Below, piece by piece: positions 5,270 to 13,188 of a stretch of 15,297 bases of DNA. The position numbers were made by a program, and so were the translations under genes. Each line of letters opens with the position of its first letter. Position 1 is the stretch's first letter. The DNA is from Bog-564 sp035509915 (GTDB lineage Bacteria; Actinomycetota; Acidimicrobiia; Acidimicrobiales; UBA8190), in contig DATKIB010000132.1 of NCBI GenBank assembly GCA_035509915.1, positions 1 to 15,297 on the forward strand. The letters are read 5' to 3'. The notes under the pieces were generated by a model that ran no database searches, was not told where the DNA came from, and saw nothing but the letters and a program-made list of their open reading frames with translations.

Positions 5270-8200
5270 GTGACGACACAGCACCATCCAGACAAGGGCC
5301 TCTACGACCCTGCGTTCGAGCACGATGCCTGCGGCATTGCGCTCGTGGCCGACCTCCGGGGTCGGCGCAGCCACACCCTCGTCCACCAGGCGCTCGAGGC
5401 GCTCGAGCACCTCGCCCACCGGGGGGCGACCGGGGCGGAGGTGGCGACCGGGGACGGAGCGGGGATCCTGACCCAGATACCCCACGGCTTCCTGCGAGAG
5501 GTCCTCGACTTCGACCTGCCGGGCGAGGGCCGCTACGCGCCCGGGATCGTGTTCCTGCCGGTCGACCCTGACGACGCTGCGAAAGCGGGACGCAGGATCG
5601 AGGAGCTGGCCGAGGAGGAGCAGCTCGTGGTCCTCGGCTGGCGCGACGTGCGCACCGAGCCCTCAGGGCTGGGCGCGAGCGCGATCGCCTGCATGCCCCG
5701 GATACGCCAGGTGGTGGTCGCACCCCGGGGGGAAGCAGAGCTCGAGCCGATCGCGATCGACCGACTGGCCTTCTGCCTGCGAAAGCGGATCGAGCACGAG
5801 CTAGAAGGCGTTTACGTGCCGTCTCTTTCGGCACGCACCATCGTCTACAAGGGGATGCTCACCGGCCATCAGCTGCGCGAGTTCTATCCGGACCTCTCGC
5901 ACCCGTCCTTCGACAGCGGCCTCGCGCTCGTGCACTCACGCTTCTCCACCAACACGTTCCCCTCGTGGCCGTTGGCACACCCCTACCGCTTCTTGGCGCA
6001 CAACGGTGAGATCAACACCTTGCGCGGCAATCGCAACTGGATGCGCGCACGCGAGGCGCTGTTGCGCAGTGCCCTGCTCCCGGGCGACCTCGAACGCCTC
6101 TTCCCGGTCTGCGAGCCGACGGCGTCGGACTCCGCCTGCTTCGACGAGGTGCTCGAGCTGCTTCACCTCGGCGGCAGACCGCTGGCACACGCGGTGCTCA
6201 TGATGATCCCCGAGGCCTGGGAGAACCACACATCGATGGACCCGGCCCGCCGGGCCTTCTACCGCTTCCATGCGTCGCTCATGGAGCCGTGGGACGGGCC
6301 TGCGGCTGTCGTCTTCACCGACGGGACGGTGGCAGGGGGCGTCCTCGACCGCAACGGCCTGCGACCGGCCCGGTACTGGGTGACCGAGGACGGGCTCGTG
6401 GTGCTGGCGTCGGAGGTGGGTGTGCTCGACATCGACCCGCAGAAGGTTGTGCGCAAGGGACGCCTCGCGCCGGGACGGATGTTCCTCGTGGACACCGCAC
6501 AGGGTCGCATCGTCGACGACGACGAGATCAAGGCGCGCCTCGCGCGCGAGCACCCCTACGCGCACTGGTTGGAGGACGGCCAGGTCCCCCTCGAGCAGCT
6601 CCCCCCGAGGGTGATGCTCACCCCTCAACACGCGTCGGTGGTCAACCATCAGCGCCTCTTCGGCTACACGAACGAGGAGCGCCAGGTCATCCTCTCGCCG
6701 ATGGCGAGGACGGGAGCCGAACCGCTCGGCTCGATGGGCAACGACGCTGCGGTCGCGGCGATATCCGACAAGCCGCGGCTCCTCTACGACTACTTCACCC
6801 AGCTCTTCGCACAGGTCACGAACCCGCCTCTGGATGCAATCCGAGAGGAGCTCGTCACCTCGACCCGCTCGAAGCTCGGCCCCGAGCAGAACCTGCTCGA
6901 GCCCACCGCCGAGTCGTGCAAGCAGATCATCCTGCCCTATCCCGTGGTCGACAACGACGACCTGGCCAAGCTCCTCTACGTGAACGAGCACGGCGAGACA
7001 CCCGGTTTCAAGGCGTTCGCGATCGACGGGCTCTTCGAACCAGCGGGGGGTGGTGCGGCGCTCGCCGCGGCGATCGAGGACGTGCGGCGCAGGGTGAGCA
7101 TCGCGATCGCCCTCGGCTCCAACATCATCATCCTCTCGGACCGAAATTCCAACGAGCACGTGGCGCCGATCCCGTCCCTGCTGCTCACCGCCGCCGTGCA
7201 CGAGCACCTGGTGCGCGAGAAGACCCGGACGAGGGTGGGCCTGGTGGTCGAAGCCGGCGATGCCCGTGAGGTGCACCACGTCGCCCTCCTCATCGGGTTC
7301 GGCGCCTCGGCGGTCAACCCGTACCTCGCGCTCGAGACCGTCAACGACATGATCGCCACCGGACTGCTCGAAGGTGTAACCCCGCGCCAGGCGCGCACCA
7401 ACTATCTCAAGGCTCTGGCCAAGGGCGTCATCAAGACGATGTCGAAGATGGGCGTGTCCACGGTGGCGTCCTACACCGGTGCGCAGATATTCGAGGCCGT
7501 GGGCCTCGCGAGCGACATGGTCGACGAGTACTTCACCGGCACGACTAGCCGGATCGAGGGCGTCGGCCTCGACGTGCTCGCCGAGGAGGTGGCGGCGCGG
7601 CACCGGTTGGCGTACCTCGACAGGCCCACCGAGCGCGCCCACCGGGAGCTCGAGGTGGGAGGGGAGTATCAGTGGCGTCGCGAGGGTGAGCTGCACCTGT
7701 TCAACCCCCGCACGGTCTTCAAGCTCCAGCACGCCACCAGGTCCAAGCGCTACGACATCTTCAAGGAGTACACGCGCCTCGTAGACGACCAGGCGGGACG
7801 GCTGGCCACCCTTCGCGGCCTGCTGCGTCTGCGCGACGGGGTGCTCCCGCCCGTCGCATTGGACGAGGTCGAGCCGGTGACCGAGATCGTCAAGCGCTTC
7901 GCTACCGGCGCAATGAGCTACGGGTCGATCTCGGCGGAGGCTCACGAGACCCTCGCCATTGCAATGAACCGCCTCGGCGGCAAGTCCAACACGGGCGAGG
8001 GCGGCGAGGACGCCGAGCGTTACGTGCCCGACCCCAACGGCGACCTGCGGCGCAGCGCCATCAAGCAGGTGGCCTCTGCGCGCTTCGGGGTCACGAGCGA
8101 GTACCTCGTCAACGCCGACGACCTGCAGATCAAGATCGCACAAGGGGCCAAGCCCGGCGAGGGCGGGCAGCTTGGGGGTCACAAGGTCTACCCCTGGATC

Positions 8201-9814
8201 GCCAAGACACGGTTCTCCACCCCGGGTGTCGGGCTCATCTCGCCTCCGCCCCACCACGACATCTACTCGATCGAGGACATCGCGCAGCTGATCCACGATT
8301 TGAAGAGCTCCAACCCGGCGGCGCGCGTGCACGTGAAGCTGGTGGCCGAGGTGGGGGTGGGTACCGTCGCGGCCGGGGTGGCCAAGGCACGTTCGGACGT
8401 GGTGCTCATATCCGGCCACGACGGGGGCACGGGAGCCAGCCCGCTCAGCTCCATCAAGCACGCCGGGATCCCCTGGGAGCTCGGCCTCGCAGAGACCCAG
8501 CAGACCCTCGTGGCGAACGGGCTGCGCGACCGGATCGTGGTGCAGGTCGACGGGCAGCTCAAGACCGGGCGCGACGTGGTCATCGCCGCTCTGCTCGGGG
8601 CCGAGGAGTTCGGCTTCGCAACCGCACCACTGGTCGTGTCGGGGTGCGTGATGATGCGCGTCTGCCACCTCGACACCTGCCCCGTCGGGATAGCCACCCA
8701 GAACCCCGAGCTGCGAAAGCGGTTCACCGGCAAGCCCGAGTTCGTCGAGCACTTCTTCCAGTTCGTGGCCGAGGAGGTGCGAGAGCTCCTGGCGTCGCTG
8801 GGCCTGCGTTCCCTGGAGGAGGCGGTCGGCCGGGTCGATCTGCTCGACACCCTCGGGGCGGTCGAGCACTGGAAGGCGAGGGGGCTCGACCTCTCACCGG
8901 TGCTGGTCTACCCGCACCAGGGTCCTCCGACCGACAGGCTCTGCACGAAGGCCCAGGACCACGGCCTCTCCAAAGCACTCGACCACCGGTTCCTGGAAGC
9001 TTGCAGGCCCGCGATCGAACGCGGCGAGAAGGTCACGATGGAGCTCGACATCACCAACGTGGACCGCACGGTGGGGACGCTGCTCGGATACGAGGTGACC
9101 TCTGCACGCGGGGCGGCAGGACTCGAGGACGACACGATCGTCCTCACGTTCAGGGGCTCTGCGGGACAGAGCTTCGGAGCCTTCGTGCCGCGCGGTGTCA
9201 CCCTGCGCCTGTTCGGCGACGCCAACGACTACCTCGCCAAGGGGCTTTCGGGCGGCCGAGTCGTGGTGCGCCCGCCCACCGCCTCGCCGTTCGCGGCCGA
9301 GGAGCAGATCATCGCGGGCAACGTGATCCTCTACGGAGCCACGGCCGGCGAGTGCTACGTGTCGGGACGGGTGGGGGAGCGCTTCTGCGTGCGCAATTCC
9401 GGTGCCGTCGCCGTGGTGGAGGGAGTGGGCGACCACGGCTGCGAGTACATGACCGGTGGCCGCGTGGTCGTGCTCGGTCCGACCGGGCGCAACTTCGGAG
9501 CGGGGATGTCGGGCGGGATCGCCTACGTCTACGACCCCGAGCGCCTGTTCACGCAGAACGTCAACCACGAGATGGTGGAGCTCGAGCCCACGGACGAGAC
9601 CGACCGAGGCTGGCTCTTCGACACGGTCGAGCGCCATCAAGCCGAGACCGGTTCTCTGGTCGCGGCGAAGCTGCTCGGTGCCTGGGCCAGCGCGGTGTCG
9701 GACTTCGTGAAGGTGATGCCCCGTGACTACCGAAGGGTGCTCGAGGCCACCCAGCGTGCGATCGAGCAGGGCACCTCCGTGGACGAGGCGGTCATGGCCG
9801 CTGCCCACGGCTGA
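5270..9814 (+). CDS. gltB: Glutamate synthase (NADPH-type GOGAT) large subunit
   Basis: The alpha subunit of glutamate synthase hydrolyses glutamine and channels ammonia to 2-oxoglutarate to form glutamate. From GTG-5270 it is 1514 residues, the normal full length. A 20-residue propeptide precedes the N-terminal nucleophile C21 in HDACGIALVADL. The class II amidotransferase domain (about 21-430) shows RFSTNTFPSWPLAHP and HNGEINTLRGNRNWM. A central domain follows (about 460-760), then the FMN/2-oxoglutarate barrel (about 860-1240) starting at MSYGSISAEAHE and including GHDGGTGASPLSSIKHAG. The 3Fe-4S cysteines are C1126, C1132 and C1137, in the pattern C-x5-C-x4-C. The C-terminal GXGXG domain (about 1290-1480) contains GDANDYLAKGLSGGRV. 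The frame continues 30 codons upstream but those residues are not family-like. gltD follows after 17 bp, so the two subunits form an operon. Confidence 0.98.
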   Translation: MTTQHHPDKGLYDPAFEHDACGIALVADLRGRRSHTLVHQALEALEHLAHRGATGAEVATGDGAGILTQIPHGFLREVLDFDLPGEGRYAPGIVFLPVDPDDAAKAGRRIEELAEEEQLVVLGWRDVRTEPSGLGASAIACMPRIRQVVVAPRGEAELEPIAIDRLAFCLRKRIEHELEGVYVPSLSARTIVYKGMLTGHQLREFYPDLSHPSFDSGLALVHSRFSTNTFPSWPLAHPYRFLAHNGEINTLRGNRNWMRAREALLRSALLPGDLERLFPVCEPTASDSACFDEVLELLHLGGRPLAHAVLMMIPEAWENHTSMDPARRAFYRFHASLMEPWDGPAAVVFTDGTVAGGVLDRNGLRPARYWVTEDGLVVLASEVGVLDIDPQKVVRKGRLAPGRMFLVDTAQGRIVDDDEIKARLAREHPYAHWLEDGQVPLEQLPPRVMLTPQHASVVNHQRLFGYTNEERQVILSPMARTGAEPLGSMGNDAAVAAISDKPRLLYDYFTQLFAQVTNPPLDAIREELVTSTRSKLGPEQNLLEPTAESCKQIILPYPVVDNDDLAKLLYVNEHGETPGFKAFAIDGLFEPAGGGAALAAAIEDVRRRVSIAIALGSNIIILSDRNSNEHVAPIPSLLLTAAVHEHLVREKTRTRVGLVVEAGDAREVHHVALLIGFGASAVNPYLALETVNDMIATGLLEGVTPRQARTNYLKALAKGVIKTMSKMGVSTVASYTGAQIFEAVGLASDMVDEYFTGTTSRIEGVGLDVLAEEVAARHRLAYLDRPTERAHRELEVGGEYQWRREGELHLFNPRTVFKLQHATRSKRYDIFKEYTRLVDDQAGRLATLRGLLRLRDGVLPPVALDEVEPVTEIVKRFATGAMSYGSISAEAHETLAIAMNRLGGKSNTGEGGEDAERYVPDPNGDLRRSAIKQVASARFGVTSEYLVNADDLQIKIAQGAKPGEGGQLGGHKVYPWIAKTRFSTPGVGLISPPPHHDIYSIEDIAQLIHDLKSSNPAARVHVKLVAEVGVGTVAAGVAKARSDVVLISGHDGGTGASPLSSIKHAGIPWELGLAETQQTLVANGLRDRIVVQVDGQLKTGRDVVIAALLGAEEFGFATAPLVVSGCVMMRVCHLDTCPVGIATQNPELRKRFTGKPEFVEHFFQFVAEEVRELLASLGLRSLEEAVGRVDLLDTLGAVEHWKARGLDLSPVLVYPHQGPPTDRLCTKAQDHGLSKALDHRFLEACRPAIERGEKVTMELDITNVDRTVGTLLGYEVTSARGAAGLEDDTIVLTFRGSAGQSFGAFVPRGVTLRLFGDANDYLAKGLSGGRVVVRPPTASPFAAEEQIIAGNVILYGATAGECYVSGRVGERFCVRNSGAVAVVEGVGDHGCEYMTGGRVVVLGPTGRNFGAGMSGGIAYVYDPERLFTQNVNHEMVELEPTDETDRGWLFDTVERHQAETGSLVAAKLLGAWASAVSDFVKVMPRDYRRVLEATQRAIEQGTSVDEAVMAAAHG

Positions 9815-9831
9815 CCAGGGCGTGCGAGCAG

Positions 9832-11340
9832 ATGGGTAAGCCCACCGGGTTCGTCGAGTACCCGCGGCGCACACCCGTGCGCCGGCCGGTAAAGGTGCGC
9901 TTGCGCGACTGGCACGAGGTCTACGAGCCGTTCGAAGAGTCCGAGTCACGCAGGCAGGGGGCGCGTTGCATGGACTGCGGCATTCCATTCTGCCACGAAG
10001 GCTGCCCGCTCGGGAACCTGATCCCCGAGTGGAACGACCTCGTCTACCGCGGGGACTGGTACGACGCGATCGAGCGGCTGCACGCCACCAACAACTTCCC
10101 CGAGTTCACCGGGCGGCTGTGCCCGGCACCGTGCGAAGGGGCTTGCGTGCTCGGGATCAACTCCGATCCGGTCACGATCGAGCGGATCGAGTACGAGATC
10201 GCGGAGCGCGCCTTCTCGGAGGGTTGGGTGACTCCGCAGGTCGCCGCCAACCGCACCGGCAAGTCGGTGGCGGTGGTCGGCTCGGGCCCGGCCGGGCTCG
10301 CGGCGGCGCAGCAGCTGGCGCGCGCCGGGCACAGGGTGGTGGTGTTCGAGCGGGGCGAGAGGCCGGGCGGGCTGCTCCGCTACGGGATCCCCGAGTTCAA
10401 GATGGAGAAGGCGGTGCTGGACAGGCGCCTGCGCCAGCTCAGTGCGGAGGGAGTGGAGTTCCGCTGCGCGACCTCTGTCGGACCGGGCGAAAAGCGCGGG
10501 CTCGGCTCCGCGTGCGCCCCTGACGTGGAGGTGGTGAGCGCCGAGGAGCTGGCAGCGAGCTTCGACGCGCTGGTGCTCGCCGGAGGTGCGACGCTGCCGC
10601 GTCCGTTGGAGGTGGCCGGAAGCCACTTGGGAGGAGTCCACTTCGCGATGGACTACCTGAAACCCTCGAACCTCGTGCGAGAAGGAGTGCTCGAGGCCTC
10701 GCCGATCAGCGCGAAGGGCAAGCACGTCGTGATCATCGGCGGTGGAGACACCGGGGCCGACTGCCTCGGCACGGTGCACCGCCAGGGAGCGCTCAGCGTG
10801 CACCAGCTGGAGATCCTGCCGCATCCCCCCGACACGAGGCCGTCGGACAACCCATGGCCTACCTGGCCGTTGATCTTCAGGACCTCCTCGGCGCACGAGG
10901 AGGGCGGCGAGAGGGTGTACGGCGTCAATGCCAACGAGCTGGTCGGTGATTCCTCGGGGAATGTCCGCGCTCTTCGCTGTCACGAGGTGGAGATGGTGAC
11001 GAGCTCCGGCCGCGTGTCCTTCGAGCCGGTCCCCGACAGCGAATTCGAGCTCGACTGCGAGCTGGCCCTGCTGGCGATGGGATTTCTCGGGCCCGAGCGC
11101 CACGGGGTCGTCGCCGAGCTCGGTTTGGAGCTCGATTCGAGAGGCAACGTCGCCTGCGACTCGAGCTGGCAGACGGGGCGCGAGGGCGTGTTCGTCTGCG
11201 GCGACATGGCGCGGGGCCAGAGCCTGATCGTGTGGGCGATCGCCGAGGGGCGCTCGTGCGCCGCTTCGGTCGACAGGTGGCTCGTGGGGCAGACGGCGTT
11301 GCCGGCCCCTCTCGTGCCGGGCCAGCTGGCGCTTCGCTGA
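9832..11340 (+). CDS. gltD: Glutamate synthase small (beta) subunit, NADPH oxidoreductase
   Basis: GltD takes electrons from NADPH through FAD and two 4Fe-4S clusters to the GltB subunit. The 502-residue product has the N-terminal cysteine set C46-x2-C49-x4-C54-x3-C58 and C97-x3-C101-x3-C105. It also has an FAD motif VAVVGSGPAGLAAAQQ (about 147-161), the ERPGGLLRYGIPEFKMEK signature, and a second dinucleotide motif VVIIGGGDTGADC (about 299-311) for NADPH. The C-terminal FAD segment is FVCGDMARGQSLIVWAIAEGR. It is about 20 residues longer than common GltD proteins (about 480). Part of the surplus is a short insertion near residues 217-234 (PGEKRGLGSACAPDVEV). ATG at 9832 is 17 bp after the gltB stop; the ribosome-binding sequence is weak, consistent with coupled translation. 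It converges on the next gene, whose stop is 11 bp away. Confidence 0.97.
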   Translation: MGKPTGFVEYPRRTPVRRPVKVRLRDWHEVYEPFEESESRRQGARCMDCGIPFCHEGCPLGNLIPEWNDLVYRGDWYDAIERLHATNNFPEFTGRLCPAPCEGACVLGINSDPVTIERIEYEIAERAFSEGWVTPQVAANRTGKSVAVVGSGPAGLAAAQQLARAGHRVVVFERGERPGGLLRYGIPEFKMEKAVLDRRLRQLSAEGVEFRCATSVGPGEKRGLGSACAPDVEVVSAEELAASFDALVLAGGATLPRPLEVAGSHLGGVHFAMDYLKPSNLVREGVLEASPISAKGKHVVIIGGGDTGADCLGTVHRQGALSVHQLEILPHPPDTRPSDNPWPTWPLIFRTSSAHEEGGERVYGVNANELVGDSSGNVRALRCHEVEMVTSSGRVSFEPVPDSEFELDCELALLAMGFLGPERHGVVAELGLELDSRGNVACDSSWQTGREGVFVCGDMARGQSLIVWAIAEGRSCAASVDRWLVGQTALPAPLVPGQLALR

Positions 11341-11364
11341 CCCCGGAGGGCTCAGTAGCCGGGG
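11341..11364. terminator. Weak candidate bidirectional terminator between convergent gltD and the phosphotriesterase-like gene
   Basis: ccccgg at 11341-11346 can pair with ccgggg at 11359-11364 around a 12-nt loop that contains the stop codon of the minus-strand gene. The 6-bp all-GC stem has no T-tract. The position between two convergent stops is the main argument. Confidence 0.25.
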
Positions 11365-12326
11365 GGGTGGTCGAGGACCCGGCGGGGGTTGTCGACGAGC
11401 ATCGTGCGCAGCTGCTCGTCTGTGACGCCGCGCTCGGTGAGCATGGGGATCACGTCGTGGCTTATGTGGAGGAAGTTCCAATTCGGCTGCGCCTGACGGA
11501 TGAAGTCCTCGTCGAACCAGTCCATGTGGCACGCCGCGTCGTGCGATAGCACCATCTTCTCGGCGAGACCCAGCTCGCACATGCGGGCCACGGTGTCCAC
11601 GCGAGAGGCGGTGGGGCAGTAAGCCTCGACTCCGAAGCGGTCCATCCCGAGGAGCGAGCCGGCGTCGACCAGCTTTCGCAGATACTCGAGGTCGGTGGAG
11701 TCCCCACTGTGGCCTATGACAACGCGTGAGAGGTCCACTCCCTCCTCGCCCAGCACCCGCTGCTGGTCGAGCCCGCGCTCGCTGCGGGCGTCGGTATGCG
11801 TGGAGATCGGCAGGCCGGTGCGACGATGGACACTGGCCACCGTGCGCAGCACCCGCTCGACACCAGGAGTCAGGCCCTTGTGGTCTGTGGCGCACTTGAG
11901 GATCCCGGGCCTCACCCCGGAGCCGGCAATACCATCTTCGATATCGTGGAGGAAGAACTCTTCCAGCGCGTCGACCCCGCTCGAGTTGAAGGCTGCAGTT
12001 CGGAAGTCGAAGTAATGCGGCAGCTCGTCGTAGGTGTACAGGCCCGTGGCGACCACGATGTTGAGGTCGACCTGCGCCGCGATCTCCTGCACCAGCTCGA
12101 TGTCGCGCCCGAGGCCGACCACGGTCAGGTCGACGATCGTCGACACGCCCGCCGCCGCGAGCTCCTGGAGCCGCTCGACCGCTTGCACCACGCGAGCCTT
12201 GCGATCCCAGCCCGTCGGCCAGTTGGCGGCTACCTCGGGGGAGAGCACGAATACGTGCTCGTGCATGAGCGTGGTACCCAGCGAGGCAGCGTCGACCGGA
12301 CCGCGTACGGTGTTGATGAGACCCAT
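11352..12326 (-). CDS. Phosphotriesterase-family metal-dependent hydrolase (possible lactonase)
   Basis: The 324-residue product is an amidohydrolase-superfamily TIM barrel of the phosphotriesterase (PTE) group. All binuclear metal ligands are visible: H22 and H24 in LMHEHVFV, the carboxylatable K144 in GILKCATD, H177 in ISTHTDA, H206 in VVIGHSGDS and D263 in VLSHDAAC. The GLYTY segment at 95-99 and GHSGDSTDLEYL resemble phosphotriesterase-like lactonases more than classical organophosphate hydrolases. A substrate such as an acyl lactone is inferred, not shown. No signal peptide is evident, so it is probably cytoplasmic. ATG at 12326 is preceded by a purine-rich GGGAGGG. The gene follows the transglycosylase-like gene by 21 bp in the same direction, so they are probably co-transcribed. 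Confidence 0.93.
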   Translation of the reverse strand: MGLINTVRGPVDAASLGTTLMHEHVFVLSPEVAANWPTGWDRKARVVQAVERLQELAAAGVSTIVDLTVVGLGRDIELVQEIAAQVDLNIVVATGLYTYDELPHYFDFRTAAFNSSGVDALEEFFLHDIEDGIAGSGVRPGILKCATDHKGLTPGVERVLRTVASVHRRTGLPISTHTDARSERGLDQQRVLGEEGVDLSRVVIGHSGDSTDLEYLRKLVDAGSLLGMDRFGVEAYCPTASRVDTVARMCELGLAEKMVLSHDAACHMDWFDEDFIRQAQPNWNFLHISHDVIPMLTERGVTDEQLRTMLVDNPRRVLDHPPGY

Positions 12327-12329
12327 TGG

Positions 12330-12336
12330 CCCTCCC
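12330..12336 (-). promoter_or_regulatory. Strong ribosome binding site of the phosphotriesterase-like gene
   Basis: GGGAGGG, read on the minus strand, ends 3 nt before ATG at 12326; with the preceding AAA it is the most purine-rich leader I see in the window. It fixes this start and suggests independent, efficient initiation rather than coupling alone. Confidence 0.5.
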
Positions 12337-12347
12337 TTTCGGCCCCG

Positions 12348-12914
12348 TCATCCTGTGCCTCCGGAGTAGCTCCGGGCAAGCGAGAGGACCTCGTCGACGT
12401 AGGACTGCGAGTGGTTGTAGGTGAAGACGGCCGCCCCGATGTCCTTGCCGTTTGCAGCGCCGTTGGCACAGAGCAGGCGCGCTGCGGCGTAAACCGCATC
12501 CACCGGGTCGTAGGGACTCGGGGGGCTCGAGCCACCGGGCGGCACGGGCTCGTCGTACTCGGCGAAGGTCCCTGGTTCGAACTGCATGGGGCCCTCGGCG
12601 CCGGCGTAGTTGGCCCCGGAGTGGACTCCTGGTAGGTCCGAGGTGCCATTGGAGGACTCGACCGTCCCGATCCCCGCCAACACCGACCAGGGCAACCCCG
12701 GACAGCTGGTAGCGGCACGACGGTAGAGATCGAGCATCTGAGGCGGGAGGCGCAAGGCTGCCGGGCCCGGCGAAGCGCTCGGCACGAGCGCCCCGCCCAT
12801 GGCTCCGAGGCCCATCCCGGCGAGCGGGCCGGATCCCGCCAGCACACCGACCCCGAGAGACAGCAACATGACGGCTGCGCAGGCGAGCGCGGTCGCGAGG
12901 ACCAGGAGTCGCAA
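12348..12914 (-). CDS. Secreted lytic transglycosylase-like (SLT fold) protein
   Basis: The 188-residue product begins with a hydrophobic signal or anchor (about residues 3-26) and a Gly/Pro/Ala-rich linker. A compact goose-lysozyme/SLT-like domain runs from about 57 to 184. The putative catalytic acid is E86 in LAGIGTVESSNG, followed by GAEGPMQFEPGTFAEY (about 105-120), DPVDAVYAAARLLC and the terminal FTYNHSQSYVDEVL motif. C71 and C149 could form a disulfide outside the cell. This is the pattern of small actinobacterial peptidoglycan transglycosylases; the reaction is non-hydrolytic cleavage of the glycan strand. The TTG start at 12914 is the first usable start: the frame stays open about 190 bp further with basic residues (QRRTARREPRLLRSPL) but has no ATG, GTG or TTG, so the true N-terminus may be longer if a rare start is used. 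It is divergent from the acyl-CoA ligase. Confidence 0.88.
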   Translation of the reverse strand: MRLLVLATALACAAVMLLSLGVGVLAGSGPLAGMGLGAMGGALVPSASPGPAALRLPPQMLDLYRRAATSCPGLPWSVLAGIGTVESSNGTSDLPGVHSGANYAGAEGPMQFEPGTFAEYDEPVPPGGSSPPSPYDPVDAVYAAARLLCANGAANGKDIGAAVFTYNHSQSYVDEVLSLARSYSGGTG

Positions 12915-13077
12915 CGGTGATCTGAGCAGCCTCGGCTCCCGTCGTGCGGTTCGGCGCTGGACGTGGGCGGAGGGCGCGACGTCCGGTGCGCTCGCTGCGA
13001 GTTCGTGCGAGGTGAGCCGGAGCTCAGAGTGAAGAGTCCACCTGCTCGAGCGGAGGCGGTGGCGGTGGCGTCGAGAG

Positions 13078-13107
13078 ATTGGACACCGCAGCGCGGCGTC
13101 GTGTCAA
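13078..13107 (-). promoter_or_regulatory. Candidate promoter for the transglycosylase-phosphotriesterase unit
   Basis: Read on the minus strand, a perfect TTGACA (13107-13102) is followed by an 18-bp spacer and TCCAAT (13083-13078). The -10 matches 4 of 6 bases but lacks the usual second-position A, so strength is uncertain. It would leave a leader of roughly 155 nt before TTG-12914. The rest of the 274-bp gap 12915-13188 shows no gene, no recognisable c-di-AMP (ydaO) riboswitch and no clear rightward promoter for the acyl-CoA ligase. Confidence 0.4.
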
Positions 13108-13188
13108 GGGCTCGCGCGGGCGCCGCCGGAGTGCGAGTCCGGCTACCTGGTCGAGCCTGCCCATCGGCTGGACCTCTAAGCTCCGGGC

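Noticed and set aside
5936..8869. 977-codon open frame on the minus strand inside gltB
   Set aside because: It is the antisense shadow of gltB. GC-rich third-position bias keeps it open, it has no recognisable domain and is dominated by His, Arg, Asp, Gly and Val, while the plus strand encodes every GltB motif in order.
9946..12351. 801-codon open frame on the minus strand spanning gltD and the phosphotriesterase-like gene
   Set aside because: It crosses two well-supported genes, is antisense to gltD and off-frame to the hydrolase, and its product is low-complexity Arg/Gly/His-rich.
12915..13188. c-di-AMP (ydaO) riboswitch in front of the secreted transglycosylase gene
   Set aside because: This riboswitch is known from wall-hydrolase genes in actinobacteria, so I looked for its conserved G-rich junctions on the minus strand and saw none.
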